Part shown: piece by piece, positions 38,752 through 49,088 of the stretch
Position numbering within the stretch: position 1 is the first letter of the stretch
Layout: each line of letters begins with the position of its first letter
Notes under the pieces: model-generated
The model's input: the letters and a program-made list of their open reading frames with translations, nothing else
Told to the model about the DNA's origin: nothing
Databases searched by the model: none
Assembly: GCA_029204225.1 (NCBI GenBank)
Contig: CM055109.1
Location: 29,634,361-29,698,360, forward strand
From: Diphasiastrum complanatum
Taxonomy: Eukaryota; Streptophyta; Lycopodiopsida; Lycopodiales; Lycopodiaceae
DNA: 64,000 nucleotides
Reading direction: 5' to 3'
Program-made: the position numbers and the translations under genes

Positions 38752-39587
38752 TGTCAAAATCATGTTTGATCTAGGCAAAATCATGTACATATTATGACTA
38801 CACATGTGTGGAGCCTGTTCCCACGTGTGAATTAAATGCATTTATCATTTAGATTAGTGATCTAGTATGTGCATATCATTTGATTAGAATTCTATTGGCT
38901 AAAAAGGCCAAAATCTAGTTTTTCAGCTATATGCCACTTGGCACCTTTCTGTTGGTAGAATGTGCAAAATATTTAGATTAGGATTGATCTCCCGCTTGTA
39001 GAGGTCTGCTCACACGTGTGGAAAGATCAGTAGAGGTCGAGTTTGGATTGATAGAAGATTTTTATCTAGGTTCCTACAATGTAGGAAATCACCCAAAATC
39101 AAGGAGGTGCCTTAAATCATGGGAGTCATGGACCATGTGCCAAGTTTGATTTGATTGATGGATCCTTAGATGACTAGGCACTCTCACACGTGCCATATCA
39201 GTGACTTAGCAGTAGCCCGGGCTCTCCTTCATGTATATATAGTGCCTCATTTGGCCATAATAAACATTGAAGCTAAATCTCGGTTTTGGTGCATTATTTG
39301 AGTAATCTCTCCATTTGTCTTGCTATTTTATGCATTGATTGGGTTCTTAGCTTAGTATACTTCATACTTAGCCTATTGTCCGTACTCTGACAAGTTTTCA
39401 CACGTGTGAAACCAACAAGCTCAAGTTTTGGTCATAAATGATTGTTCTTGTTAGATTTCTTCATCTAGATTTGATCTAAATGCTATCTAATCTTGTGTAG
39501 ATTAATAGGTTGATCTAATCTAACATCCAATCACACTTGTGGATCTGATTCGGATCTATTCTTGGTCCATTTTGCTGTAGATTGACA
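38752..39587 (+). repeat. LTR-E, 836 bp, with TATA box
   Basis: Starts TGTCAAAAT and ends ATTGACA, a 6-bp terminal inverted repeat, followed at once by TGGTATCAGAGCC (39,588-39,600). TATATATA at 39,234-39,241 is a likely promoter. It contains five CACACGTGTG-like words (38,801; 38,820; 39,011; 39,185; 39,399), one within the 16-bp palindrome TTTCACACGTGTGAAA at 39,396-39,411. It interrupts the minus-strand gene to its left. Confidence 0.75.
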
Positions 39588-40071
39588 TGGTATCAGAGCC
39601 AAGTACAAGTGCATTTAAGACATTGATCTAAAACTATTCCCAAATTGGCAGATTTTTGAAAACAAGCTAATATTGAGGTAGCAAGTTGGAATGGATAGCT
39701 AGAACCAAAATATTTGTACCAAATCTTGTTGTGGGTTGCAGGTGTACCTTACACACGTGTGGGGCCGTACAGAACCTGTTTTGAACATTATTTTTCATTT
39801 TGGGGCAATTTGAACTTCATACACCCAATTTGAGTCAATTTAGTGCAGTACATTGAAGTTGATTCTCTATTTTTTTGAGTTTTCACAATTAATGAGTAAG
39901 AAGTTGGAAATAAAAGAGGCGATTGATTGCTATCTGCTGATGTTATCGGTAGGTCAAAGCTTGTTAATGGTCATAATATTCTTTGATAGAGTCTTGGAGC
40001 TTTTTCCCTGCATCGATCAGCTCCATAGTGCTCTTTTGGATATATTTATCATATTCATAAATATCAGCCAG
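39588..40071 (+). mobile_element. LTR-E leader fragment
   Basis: Starts with the tRNA-Met primer-binding site. It carries another CACACGTGTG at 39,752. No gag is reached; at 40,072 it abuts an LTR-B fragment. Confidence 0.65.
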
Positions 40072-40201
40072 ACAACCCATGCATGACCCAGGTTGCCATT
40101 GGCGGGACGCGTGTCCCGTCACCTCGTGGTGAGGCCAACTGATCTTTATCTACTGATAGGACCCACAGTACAGTAGCACAATGATTCTACTTTAATTCTA
40201 A
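40072..40201 (-). repeat. LTR-B fragment, 130 bp
   Basis: Third copy of the LTR-B start, sharing catgacccaggttgcc, gacgcgtgtcccgtc, ctgataggacccacag and the terminal TTAGAATTAAAG (minus strand). It is cut off on the left. Confidence 0.8.
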
Positions 40202-40207
40202 CTCCTT

Positions 40208-40883
40208 TGACAAAAGGCGACACGACACGACACGACATGCCACGAACGACCAAGAAGATTAGCCAAGTACCATGGGGTACAGATATTTGATCTGATATCA
40301 TGTGATCAGTAGAAGCACTTTAGATCATGGCTAATCTGCCACTCTTGTAATTCAAAATTAGTTGCAGATGTTTAATCGCTCTAATATGAAGGTTACAAGG
40401 CATGACTATATACTTTCTGTTTGATGCATTATGTAAAGAAGTCTACTAGTAAGCAAGACAAGTAAGTCTGCTAGTAAGCAAGACAAGATGTCTGAAGTCT
40501 GATGTTTGAAGTCCAATGCTAGTAAGCACGACAAGAATCAGAAGACGAAATATACAGAATATGAATTCGCCTGCATGCAAGATAATTTCTGTAATAGGAT
40601 TTGTAGATCCGAAGTCCGCTAGTAAGCACGACTCGAACTCGTGAGAGAATTGTATCTCTCTCACGCCAACGCACTACGTGGATCTACATGTAGTGCTTGA
40701 AGAATCAGAAACATCAATAGATAATTTTATAGCTGTTGTGCACATCATTATTCTAGATGATTGTATGATCTTGAATGTTTACTCGTCTGCTGCTATTCGT
40801 GTGACAAATTTGCTTGTTCATTTATTTTTCGCACTCTGGTTTGATCTTTGTTGAATGCTACATTAATTTGTTAACGTAGATCA
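40208..40883 (+). repeat. LTR-A, copy 2 (solo or residual)
   Basis: Plus-strand LTR TGACAAAAG...GTAGATCA, 676 bp, matching 1-599 in reverse. It starts with the pentamer run CGACA. No primer-binding site follows, and no 5-bp target duplication is visible (ctcct versus gaagt), so it is a remnant or a solo LTR with altered flanks. Confidence 0.75.
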
Positions 40884-41180
40884 GAAGTGTTTGACTACTC
40901 TCTGAAGGATTGTAGGAGTGATATAGCCGGCAATGACTGTGGAGTCTTATGATCTCACATTATCCAAATTTTGTCATATATTGTAAAAATTTTCAATTTC
41001 CATATATATAAAAAATGTGCTACAGTGCCTAAATACATGTAAAGGCCTATTTTGCACTTAGTAGATTTATATTTTGAGTAGAAGTTGCGACGTTCTAAAG
41101 AGACGCAATAGAAGTTCAGAACCGACATTTGACGGTTCGTAAGCGACATTGAGACTGAAGAACATTCCTATAAGGATAGC

Positions 41181-43361
41181 ACTATGATGGAGTAAGGATT
41201 CCTGCCTACTGGGAGCAATTGAATATCTTATATTCAGGCTTAGGGATGACTCCAGTACAATGCTATAGATTGTGTACTGGTTCAGTTGACAATCCACATG
41301 AACCTGAGCTGCTTTTTCCTAGTGAAGAAGACAATTACAACAAGAATGTAACATATTGCTTATGTGTAGAAGATGCACGAAAAAGAAAAAAACTTAAACG
41401 TGATTGCTCGTCATGTTGTGAAGATGCACAAAATGTGGTGTGCCAAGAAAAGATATAGTTGTTTTTTACTATGCTCCTATTGGCCCACAATTACAACTTT
41501 TGACAAAAGGTAGAACCATTTGTCATGAATTCTTGAAGAGGTGGTGCAACAAAGAAAGATGGTTGGGTAAAGATGTGCTGGAATGTCCGGAATCAGTTAA
41601 TGAGTTTTGGGATGGTGAAAAATTCGAGCTACACAAACATTTTGGGATCCAAACTCATTTTATGAGTTGCCAATCATTTGTGAAAAGCCTTATTGCAAAA
41701 AGGCTTACACAACATTTCCAAATAAATCATAGACACTTCAAAATAGCTGGAATGCGGAGGAGGCGGTGTATGAATTTGCATGTGAAAAGTGTCATTTTTC
41801 TATTCGATGTGAGAAGAAGATGTGCAAGGTAGGGTAACTATCTTTGTTTTCAAAGCAATTTTTATTGCTATTTTTCTTAGTATCTGTTTTAACAAATGTG
41901 AGATATTTTTTAAATCTTGTAGGGTGATCCCAAGGATCGAATTTGATAGCATATGAAACAAAGGACCTCAATAATAGAAAGAGATTGTTAAATCCAAGGT
42001 TTCCTGGATGTGTGCCTCCATGGCTTGAGGAGAATGATGTTGTGCTTGTGCAACACAATCAAAACATGGATGATATCCATGAGTTTCACCATGTCATGGT
42101 GAGAGAGGTGGATATCGAAAAGATGTGTGTACGATTAGCAATGTTGAGGTCTCATCAAAGACAAAGAAATCAATGGATTGTGATATTGGAAGAAAGTGTA
42201 TGGAGGGACTAGAATTGTTGTATCACTATTCTTTGTAATTGGAGAATCATTGATGCCAGGAGAATAGAGGAAGATGGACAGATAAAGCATGTACCAATGG
42301 TTTGGCAATCTACAAGTTAGCCACATCTAGAATAAATGTAATTTACAATCAGCCTATTTCATTCTACTGACAGGTAAAATAAGTACAAGTATTTTTTGAA
42401 ATGATTTTAGTTTTTACATTTGAAGTTATTATTGGACATTTGGTCACAACATAATTGCTCCTTTGTTCAAGAGTGAATAGACAATAATGATCCATTCAAA
42501 CTGCAATTTATGTTTCACCAATGGCTGTTTGTAAATTGTACAGGATCTTGTCACCATGGAAGAATTGAACAACATAACTATGATTGACTTTCTTGAATAT
42601 ATCACGAGGTCAGAGGAGTTCAAGTCACTCCTACAACAATTTCTCGCCAATGAAAAAAATAAGAGGCTAAGTTGTGAAGGTTCGTCTTCACAGATGTTAT
42701 CCAAAGATAAAGTGGTGGTGAGGTCGAATGAGAGTGCACTCTCTCGTGGAAATTTTAGCTGCCCCATGATTGATAGTCCCACGTATTACCAGATCTTTCA
42801 AGTTCCAAAAAAGAAAGATCAAGATGGTCAAAAACTATACGGCAAGCCTCTTCTAGCAAAACACTTTTTGGATCAGCATGCAATATTCCTTTCCAATTTA
42901 CAGAAAGTGAGAATGTGGTTTAGCGGAGAGTTCGATGGATTACAAGATCTATGCCACAAGCCATTGGAAAAGCAAAAATAAAAGACATAATCAAGAAGAA
43001 TATTCATGAAATCACACCTTTAAGTTTTCCAAGAGCCAGCTATCAATGGAAAGAAGAAGACATATACCTTTGGGTACTTGTCTCCATTCAGTCTAAAAGA
43101 AAGTATGTAAAGAACAAAAATCAAAAGTTGGTGACTTGTGATGATACAAGTCTTAAATCAAAGATGAGTTATTTGATAGTAATCATGAAAAGCAAGCTTT
43201 TGATTTTCAAGCACAGGTCCAATTTGAATATAGTTCTTTTCTATGAGACATCACAATTGACTTTGAGTGAATATTTTTTTATTAAACTTCGAAAAGTGCA
43301 AGAAAACGACGATAAACTTGAAAGTCTTGTCATAGAGGCCGAGTACGCAGGTAGTGATGAG
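41181..43361 (+). pseudogene. Unidentified multi-exon gene, 5' part (Cys-rich), decaying
   Basis: Plus-strand coding-like blocks: YDGVRIPAYWEQLNILYSGL, TPVQCYRLCTGSVDNPHEPE and KRKKLKRDCSSC (41,190-41,455); VVFYYAPIGPQLQLLTKGRT and ICHEFLKRWCNKERWLGKDV (41,456-41,640), shifting frame into a Cys cluster (CEKPYCKKAY, VYEFACEKCHFSIRCEKKMC); NNRKRLLNPRFPGCVPPWLE and DDIHEFHHVMVREVDIEKMC (41,940-42,210); an exon from 42,544 (LQQFLANEKNKRL, QKVRMWFSGEFDGL) shifted near 42,950 into IKKNIHEITPLSFPRASYQW and LVSIQSKRKYVKN. A phase-0 donor GAG|GTACCC closes the exon at 43,361. The paired cysteines suggest a zinc-binding domain, but I cannot name the family. At least three frame disruptions argue for a pseudogene. 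Confidence 0.45.
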
Positions 43362-43807
43362 GTACCCACTTAAATGACTTGATTTTATTTGATTGCTAAT
43401 TTGTATACTTGAGTAAAAACAATCGTGCACAAATCAACCAAACTTTAAATTGTTGGATTAATGGATGATTTGACTTACATCTTGATATGATATTAATAAT
43501 TTAATTGTATCAATTAAAAAAGCTACAAATAAATTTAGCACACACATTAATGTCTATTATGGTGTTTTCATATATGATTATGCAGTACTAATTTTTTTGT
43601 ATATGTACATTTTTTTTTTTGCGTTCTTACGCAAAACTAGTTTCTCTATTCGACAATTTTCCATGTCGAAGGAAAGTATACACGTATGATGCAATGATGA
43701 TTATGAAAATCTTGTTTTTGACATAAAGTATGACTCAAATTTGGACTTTTTTTTTTTATTATGGGGCATTAATATTGACCATGTGAATGTTTTATTTTCC
43801 AAACTTT

Positions 43808-43812
43808 AGGAT
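43808..43812. repeat. Target-site duplication AGGAT (left)
   Basis: AGGAT immediately left of the LTR; identical AGGAT at 49,078-49,082 immediately right of the other LTR. Confidence 0.9.
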
Positions 43813-44494
43813 TGTAAAAATTACAGCAAATAAGGATCCTAAAACACTTGAAATGATGAGGGAAACAATAGATTATGATTTCATAAGATTAGCACAAGTT
43901 GAACCATCAAAATCCATCAAAAATCTATGCTTGAACCTCACTAAATGGCCCAAATCCTTGAAGAAGGCTTCACACGTGTGAAAGTACGGCCTCCCACAGT
44001 CTGAGTACTGTACACCAGACCTACATTCAATCCTATAATCATTAGTAATCACAAGTACTCAAACAATTATGAACATAGAGAGCAATTGCACCATTATGAG
44101 AGAAAAATCATGAAATTGCTTGATTGATTTTGGTGAGATATCATCACCTATATATACATGATCCATCACGGTTTTGGGCAGGTATGAGTAGCCCTAAACC
44201 TATCCCTAATGCTAATTTTGGTGGATCTTTCATCCCTACCAAGTTAGGGTTGGAATCTTGGAGATCCCTCAACAATGCAAAAATTACCAAAAATAGCTCC
44301 TATTTTTTCTCCCTTGTATCTAAGCATAATTTGGACTCATTCCAAAGGTTCTAACACTTAGGTCTACTTGAGAACATCCTTATGAATGGAATCCTATGCT
44401 ATTTGGCACGTGTGACAAGCCACATCATGACCATCTAACTATTTACAAGTCATATGACCAAAACTAGTCAAGCTAGAATTGTGAATTTTTAACA
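43813..44494 (-). repeat. LTR-D, 3' copy, 682 bp
   Basis: On the minus strand TGTTAAAAATTC...TTTTTACA. Same length as the other copy, with a single mismatch that I can find (about 44,388 versus 48,971). The minus-strand TATATATA at 44,149-44,156 is the likely promoter. CACACGTGTG at 43,971. Purine-rich GTGAGGAG abuts the LTR on the internal side as polypurine tract. Confidence 0.95.
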
Positions 44495-44505
44495 CTCCTC
44501 ACTAT

Positions 44506-47124
44506 CTAGCTTGGTTCAATCATTGCTTTACTAATCACTCCAAGTGATGATCTGAACTTCATAAAAGGTGTCTTTTGAAGTGGTTTAGTAAGTAGATCAG
44601 CTACACATTCATTGCTTGGAACATGCTCCAAAGCAATCTCCTTGGCTTGCACCATTTCTCTCACAAAGTGATGGCATATCTCAATGTGCTTAGATCTTGC
44701 ATGGAAGATTGGGTTAGATGCAAGGTGTTGGGCTGATATATTGTCATTGTAGATGATTGGTGCCTCCTCTGAATCCATGATCTTTAGCTCCACCAATAAT
44801 CTCTTGATCCAAAGTACCTCCTTTGTAGTGGTTGTCAAAGCTTTGTACTCGGCCTCGGTTGAAGATAGAGATATAGTTTCTTGCTTTTTTGAAAGCCATG
44901 AAACCACACCTTCTCCTATGAAAGTTGAATAGGCACTTGTTGATTTCCTATCCCTCTTGTCCCCTGCAGAATCTGAATCACTTAATGCATGAAGGTTAAT
45001 CACATCTCCTCTATATAGAATCCCAAAATCCAATGTACGCGAGATGTATCTTAGAATCCTCTTAGCCTTTTTCCAATGGATATTCAATGGCTTTTGCATG
45101 GATTGGCTCAACCTACATACACTAAAGCTAAGATCTGGTCTAGTTATAGTGATCCACATTAAGGAACCTATAAGTTGCCTAAACAAAGTGATGTCCATGA
45201 AGGATCTTTCATCATCTTCATTTGGCACTTTTACATCTTGCTCCATTGGTGTGTCAACACTTTTGCATACTTCCATCTTAAACTTCTTCAAAAGACTTTG
45301 AGCATAGTTTACTTGACTTATAAAGATAAAATCAGACCCTCTACATACTTCTATGCCTAAGATGAAGTGAAGACACCCTAGATCTACCATCTTGAACTCT
45401 AAGGATAAATCTATCTTGATTTTCTCAATACCATCAACACTATTTCCACTAATGATGATGTCATCTACATAAATGAGTAAAAGTACAATACCAACATCAT
45501 CAAACTTAATGTAAAGAGTAGGATCATATTCACTTTGAACAAAAGAAAGTGAAATAAGATAGCAATGTAGTCTTGAATTCCAAGATCTCGAGGCTTGCTT
45601 CAAGCCATAGATGCTTCTTTGGAGATGGCATACTTTGTTCTCCATTCCATGCTTGATGAACCCTTGTGGCTGCTCCATATAGATATCCTCTTCCAAAAAA
45701 CCATTCAAGAAAGCATTAGAGACATCCATTTGACATAGAATCCATCCAAAATGTGATGCAAGTGCAATGATTAGACTTATTGTGACCATCTTGGCCACGG
45801 GTGCAAAATTTTCCTCATAGTCTATCCCTCTCTCTTGAGCATAACCTTTTGCAACTATTCTTGCTTTATGTTTGTTAACACTCCCATTTGCATTCAACTT
45901 AAGCTTGAAGACCCACTTGCATCCTATTACATTCCTTTGAGGTCTCTCAACAAGCAACCAAGTTTCATTCTCAATCAAGGCATCATACTCATCCAACATA
46001 GCTTTATACCATTCTTTGGAGTTCAATGCATCTTCAACATTAGACGGTTCTTCAAAACTAGATAAAGCATAAGAAGTGGATGAGATACCCTCAACTTGCT
46101 GTCCTTTGCCTTGATATGTGAGCCTTGATGGCTCCACTTTTGCCCTTGAAGATCTCCTTGGTGTGATAGGTGGGTTTGGTGCTTGCTCCTCCATGAGCTC
46201 CTCCTCAAAACCAAGATCTTGCTCCTCGGCCATCTTCTTCTTGATTGTTGGAGCACTTGAGCCTTCTTCAAGCATATGCATATGATGTTCATCAAAGATG
46301 ACATCCCTTGAAACAACAAATTTGTTCAAGGATGGGAGATAGACTTTGTAGCCCTTGCTTGAGCTTGCATATCCAAGCATGATCCCTCTTGTGGAAGATG
46401 GATCCTCCTTGGTTCTTGTTTCCAATGGCACATGCACATAACATATACACCCAAAAACTTTCAAGTGATTAAGATTGGGTTTCTTTCCATACAACATCTC
46501 ATAAGGAGTTTTGCCTTCAATTGCTTTGCAAGACACCCTATTCATCAAGTAGTTTACACATACAAGAGACTCACCCCAAAAGGATTTGGGCAAACAAGCA
46601 TCTAATCTTAAAGCCTTAGAACATTCACATAATGTTCTATTCCTTCTTTCAGCAACTCCATTTTGTTGAGGAGTGTAAGGACAAGAAGTCTCTTTCTTGA
46701 TCCCTTCCTCTTCACAAAAGGCCTTGAACTCATTGGAGATGAATTCTCCACCATTGTCACTTCTAAGAATCTTGATGCTATGATTATGATGCTTTTCCAC
46801 AAACAACTTGAACTTTACAAAAGTATCAAATACTTGAGACTTGAAGGAAAGTAAGAACACCCAACAATATCTTGAGTAGTCATCAATGAAGGTTAAAAAC
46901 ATGGATGAACCTCCATTAGATTTGGTGCTAGCAATGTGCACATCCGAGTGTATGAGTTCAAGTGGATGAGATGACTTTGTGATAGAGTTAGGAAACACCT
47001 TCTTATGTGCCTTGGATAAGGCACAAGCTTCACAAACCTTGTCTTCCTTCCCAATAGACCTTGGTAGGCCTAAAGCATACTCCTCCTTGATCATAGCCTC
47101 CATGGAACCCGAGTTGACATTCAT
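44506..47124 (-). CDS. Element D pol: GAG-pre-integrase, integrase, RT, RNase H (872 codons)
   Basis: An uninterrupted copia polyprotein. Order: VCEACALSKAHKKVFP (GAG-pre-integrase); integrase with LIHSDVH, FIDDYSRYCWVF, ILRSDNGGEF and QQNGVAERRNRT (DDE residues present); the LNHLKVFGCICYVHVP block; RT with KHKARIVAKGYAQ, CQMDVSNAFLNG and LLIYVDDIIISGN (YVDD); RNase H with LSDSDSAGDKRDRKSTSAY, VSWLSKKQETISLSSTEAEY, NDNISAQHLASNPIFHARSK and ECVADLLTKPL. The enzymes look intact, but the N-terminus is missing: the frame begins mid GAG-pre-integrase (VNSGSMEAM), overlapping the gag frame by about 95 bases in a different register. Zinc knuckle and protease are deleted, so the element could not process its own proteins. 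The displayed start is nominal. Confidence 0.9.
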   Translation of the reverse strand: MNVNSGSMEAMIKEEYALGLPRSIGKEDKVCEACALSKAHKKVFPNSITKSSHPLELIHSDVHIASTKSNGGSSMFLTFIDDYSRYCWVFLLSFKSQVFDTFVKFKLFVEKHHNHSIKILRSDNGGEFISNEFKAFCEEEGIKKETSCPYTPQQNGVAERRNRTLCECSKALRLDACLPKSFWGESLVCVNYLMNRVSCKAIEGKTPYEMLYGKKPNLNHLKVFGCICYVHVPLETRTKEDPSSTRGIMLGYASSSKGYKVYLPSLNKFVVSRDVIFDEHHMHMLEEGSSAPTIKKKMAEEQDLGFEEELMEEQAPNPPITPRRSSRAKVEPSRLTYQGKGQQVEGISSTSYALSSFEEPSNVEDALNSKEWYKAMLDEYDALIENETWLLVERPQRNVIGCKWVFKLKLNANGSVNKHKARIVAKGYAQERGIDYEENFAPVAKMVTISLIIALASHFGWILCQMDVSNAFLNGFLEEDIYMEQPQGFIKHGMENKVCHLQRSIYGLKQASRSWNSRLHCYLISLSFVQSEYDPTLYIKFDDVGIVLLLIYVDDIIISGNSVDGIEKIKIDLSLEFKMVDLGCLHFILGIEVCRGSDFIFISQVNYAQSLLKKFKMEVCKSVDTPMEQDVKVPNEDDERSFMDITLFRQLIGSLMWITITRPDLSFSVCRLSQSMQKPLNIHWKKAKRILRYISRTLDFGILYRGDVINLHALSDSDSAGDKRDRKSTSAYSTFIGEGVVSWLSKKQETISLSSTEAEYKALTTTTKEVLWIKRLLVELKIMDSEEAPIIYNDNISAQHLASNPIFHARSKHIEICHHFVREMVQAKEIALEHVPSNECVADLLTKPLQKTPFMKFRSSLGVISKAMIEPS

Positions 47125-47584
47125 TCAATATGAGTTGAACAAGCTCTTCATCCTTGATAGGGTCACCTATAAAGGCTAGCTCTTTGTTCAATTCCTTTAC
47201 TCTTAGGACAAAAGTATGTGCACTCTCTCCTTTCTTTTGATAGCTTCTATAGATTTGATTCTTCAAAGCTAACATTCTAGTTTGGTTCTTGGATTCATAG
47301 ACCCTTTGCAAAGTCTCCCAAGCATCTTGAGCTGAAGTGCAATCTCCTACCTCTCTTAAGAGTTCATTTGCAACATTCATTTTTATGCAATGTAGTGCAA
47401 CATTGCACCTCTTGATGTATTTGGCTTTTTCTTGAGGATGAATAGGTTCACCCTCCTTACCATTTACAATTTCCATCAGATCTTGCATGATCATGATAGA
47501 TTCCATTCTAACTTTCCATATGGAATAGTTAGTTTTGTTGAGCCTTTCATTAGTATCCAAAAGATATGCATTTATAGATGCCAT
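47030..47584 (-). CDS. Element D gag, truncated
   Basis: ATG at 47,584 gives MASINAYLLDTNERLNKTNY, SIWKVRMESIMIMQDLMEIV, then AWETLQRVYESKNQTRMLAL and VKELNKELAFIGDPIKDEEL. It is the capsid-forming gag of copia type. After VQLILN the frame runs into the pol region out of register (ECQLGFHGGYDQGG is pol DNA misread), marking a deletion junction near 47,125. About 155 residues are genuine gag; the normal C-terminal half with CCHC knuckle is missing. Related in style to the LTR-C gag. Confidence 0.88.
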   Translation of the reverse strand: MASINAYLLDTNERLNKTNYSIWKVRMESIMIMQDLMEIVNGKEGEPIHPQEKAKYIKRCNVALHCIKMNVANELLREVGDCTSAQDAWETLQRVYESKNQTRMLALKNQIYRSYQKKGESAHTFVLRVKELNKELAFIGDPIKDEELVQLILNECQLGFHGGYDQGGVCFRPTKVYWEGRQGL

Positions 47585-48395
47585 CTAGTCTCCTAATCAA
47601 GGACTTGACACAAATGAAGGTTACTTCTATTGATTTGATTGAAGGTCTACCTTATCCCACTTCTTAGGGACCTGAAAAGATCAGTAATAGATTTCCTATA
47701 AAGATCTAAGAATGATCTCTAACAAAATCAAATCATAGAATACTAGAAACAATGCACTTGCTTGATTGAAGTAGACAATACTAGTAGAATTGCCCCTCTT
47801 TCTATAAAGAACATTAAAGCTTCCAAATGATCTGATCAAGAGTGAATTTCAGCAACCTAATATACTTCCAAAATCACTTGTAAAAGATCTAAATGGAACG
47901 TAATGAGGATGCAACACAATCTACTATCCAATCACAAGCAAAAAATGATCAAAATTGATGAAAAATTGATCTAATTTGGTGCATAAGTCAAGCAATGGTT
48001 GTACTGAACCTAAATCACTTTAGGAGGTGCCTACTACACCTTAGAACAGCCTTGAAGAGTCCCCAAAACTCTGATCTTCCCTCTCCTTGAATGCTAGAAA
48101 GCCTTCTCTATGAAATCACCTCCAAAACTCGCCTAGAAATCAATGCTTGGAGCAAGCAAAACTTGCTATCTTGGTAATGTGAATTGAATTCAACTTTGCC
48201 TCTGGTTTTAGACACCTAAACACCTGCAAATGAAGTCACACAACACCAATCTCCAATGTATTTGACTCACTTTGAGTTCTAGAATCAATACTAGATGCTA
48301 AGTTCCAATCTACACAAGATTTAGATAAAAAATTGTGATCAAATTGAATGCAAACCAAGGATTTAGCTCATTTCAGCCTTTAGGCTCTGATACCA
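47585..48395 (-). mobile_element. Element D leader and primer-binding site
   Basis: About 800 bp of non-coding leader. The minus-strand TGGTATCAGAGCC at 48,383-48,395 abuts the 5' LTR with no spacer and is complementary to initiator tRNA-Met. Confidence 0.9.
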
Positions 48396-49077
48396 TGTAA
48401 AAATTACAGCAAATAAGGATCCTAAAACACTTGAAATGATGAGGGAAACAATAGATTATGATTTCATAAGATTAGCACAAGTTGAACCATCAAAATCCAT
48501 CAAAAATCTATGCTTGAACCTCACTAAATGGCCCAAATCCTTGAAGAAGGCTTCACACGTGTGAAAGTACGGCCTCCCACAGTCTGAGTACTGTACACCA
48601 GACCTACATTCAATCCTATAATCATTAGTAATCACAAGTACTCAAACAATTATGAACATAGAGAGCAATTGCACCATTATGAGAGAAAAATCATGAAATT
48701 GCTTGATTGATTTTGGTGAGATATCATCACCTATATATACATGATCCATCACGGTTTTGGGCAGGTATGAGTAGCCCTAAACCTATCCCTAATGCTAATT
48801 TTGGTGGATCTTTCATCCCTACCAAGTTAGGGTTGGAATCTTGGAGATCCCTCAACAATGCAAAAATTACCAAAAATAGCTCCTATTTTTTCTCCCTTGT
48901 ATCTAAGCATAATTTGGACTCATTCCAAAGGTTCTAACACTTAGGTCTACTTGAGAACATCCTTATGAATGTAATCCTATGCTATTTGGCACGTGTGACA
49001 AGCCACATCATGACCATCTAACTATTTACAAGTCATATGACCAAAACTAGTCAAGCTAGAATTGTGAATTTTTAACA
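48396..49077 (-). repeat. LTR-D, 5' copy, 682 bp
   Basis: Near-identical to 43,813-44,494. On the minus strand it starts TGTTAAAAATTC at 49,077. TATATATA at 48,732-48,739; CACACGTGTG at 48,554-48,563. Followed on the right by the AGGAT duplication (49,078-49,082). Confidence 0.95.
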
Positions 49078-49088
49078 AGGATATGCAG

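Noticed and set aside
40208-40883. Solo LTR with target duplication
   Set aside because: The flanking 5-mers differ (ctcct, gaagt), so true solo-LTR status cannot be supported.
43620-43720. Apparent direct repeat boundary before the left LTR-D
   Set aside because: Only the AGGAT immediately adjoining the LTR is duplicated; the rest is ordinary intron sequence.
48707-48937. Identical small ORF at 44,124 and 48,707
   Set aside because: Both lie within the two copies of LTR-D; the identity simply reflects LTR identity.
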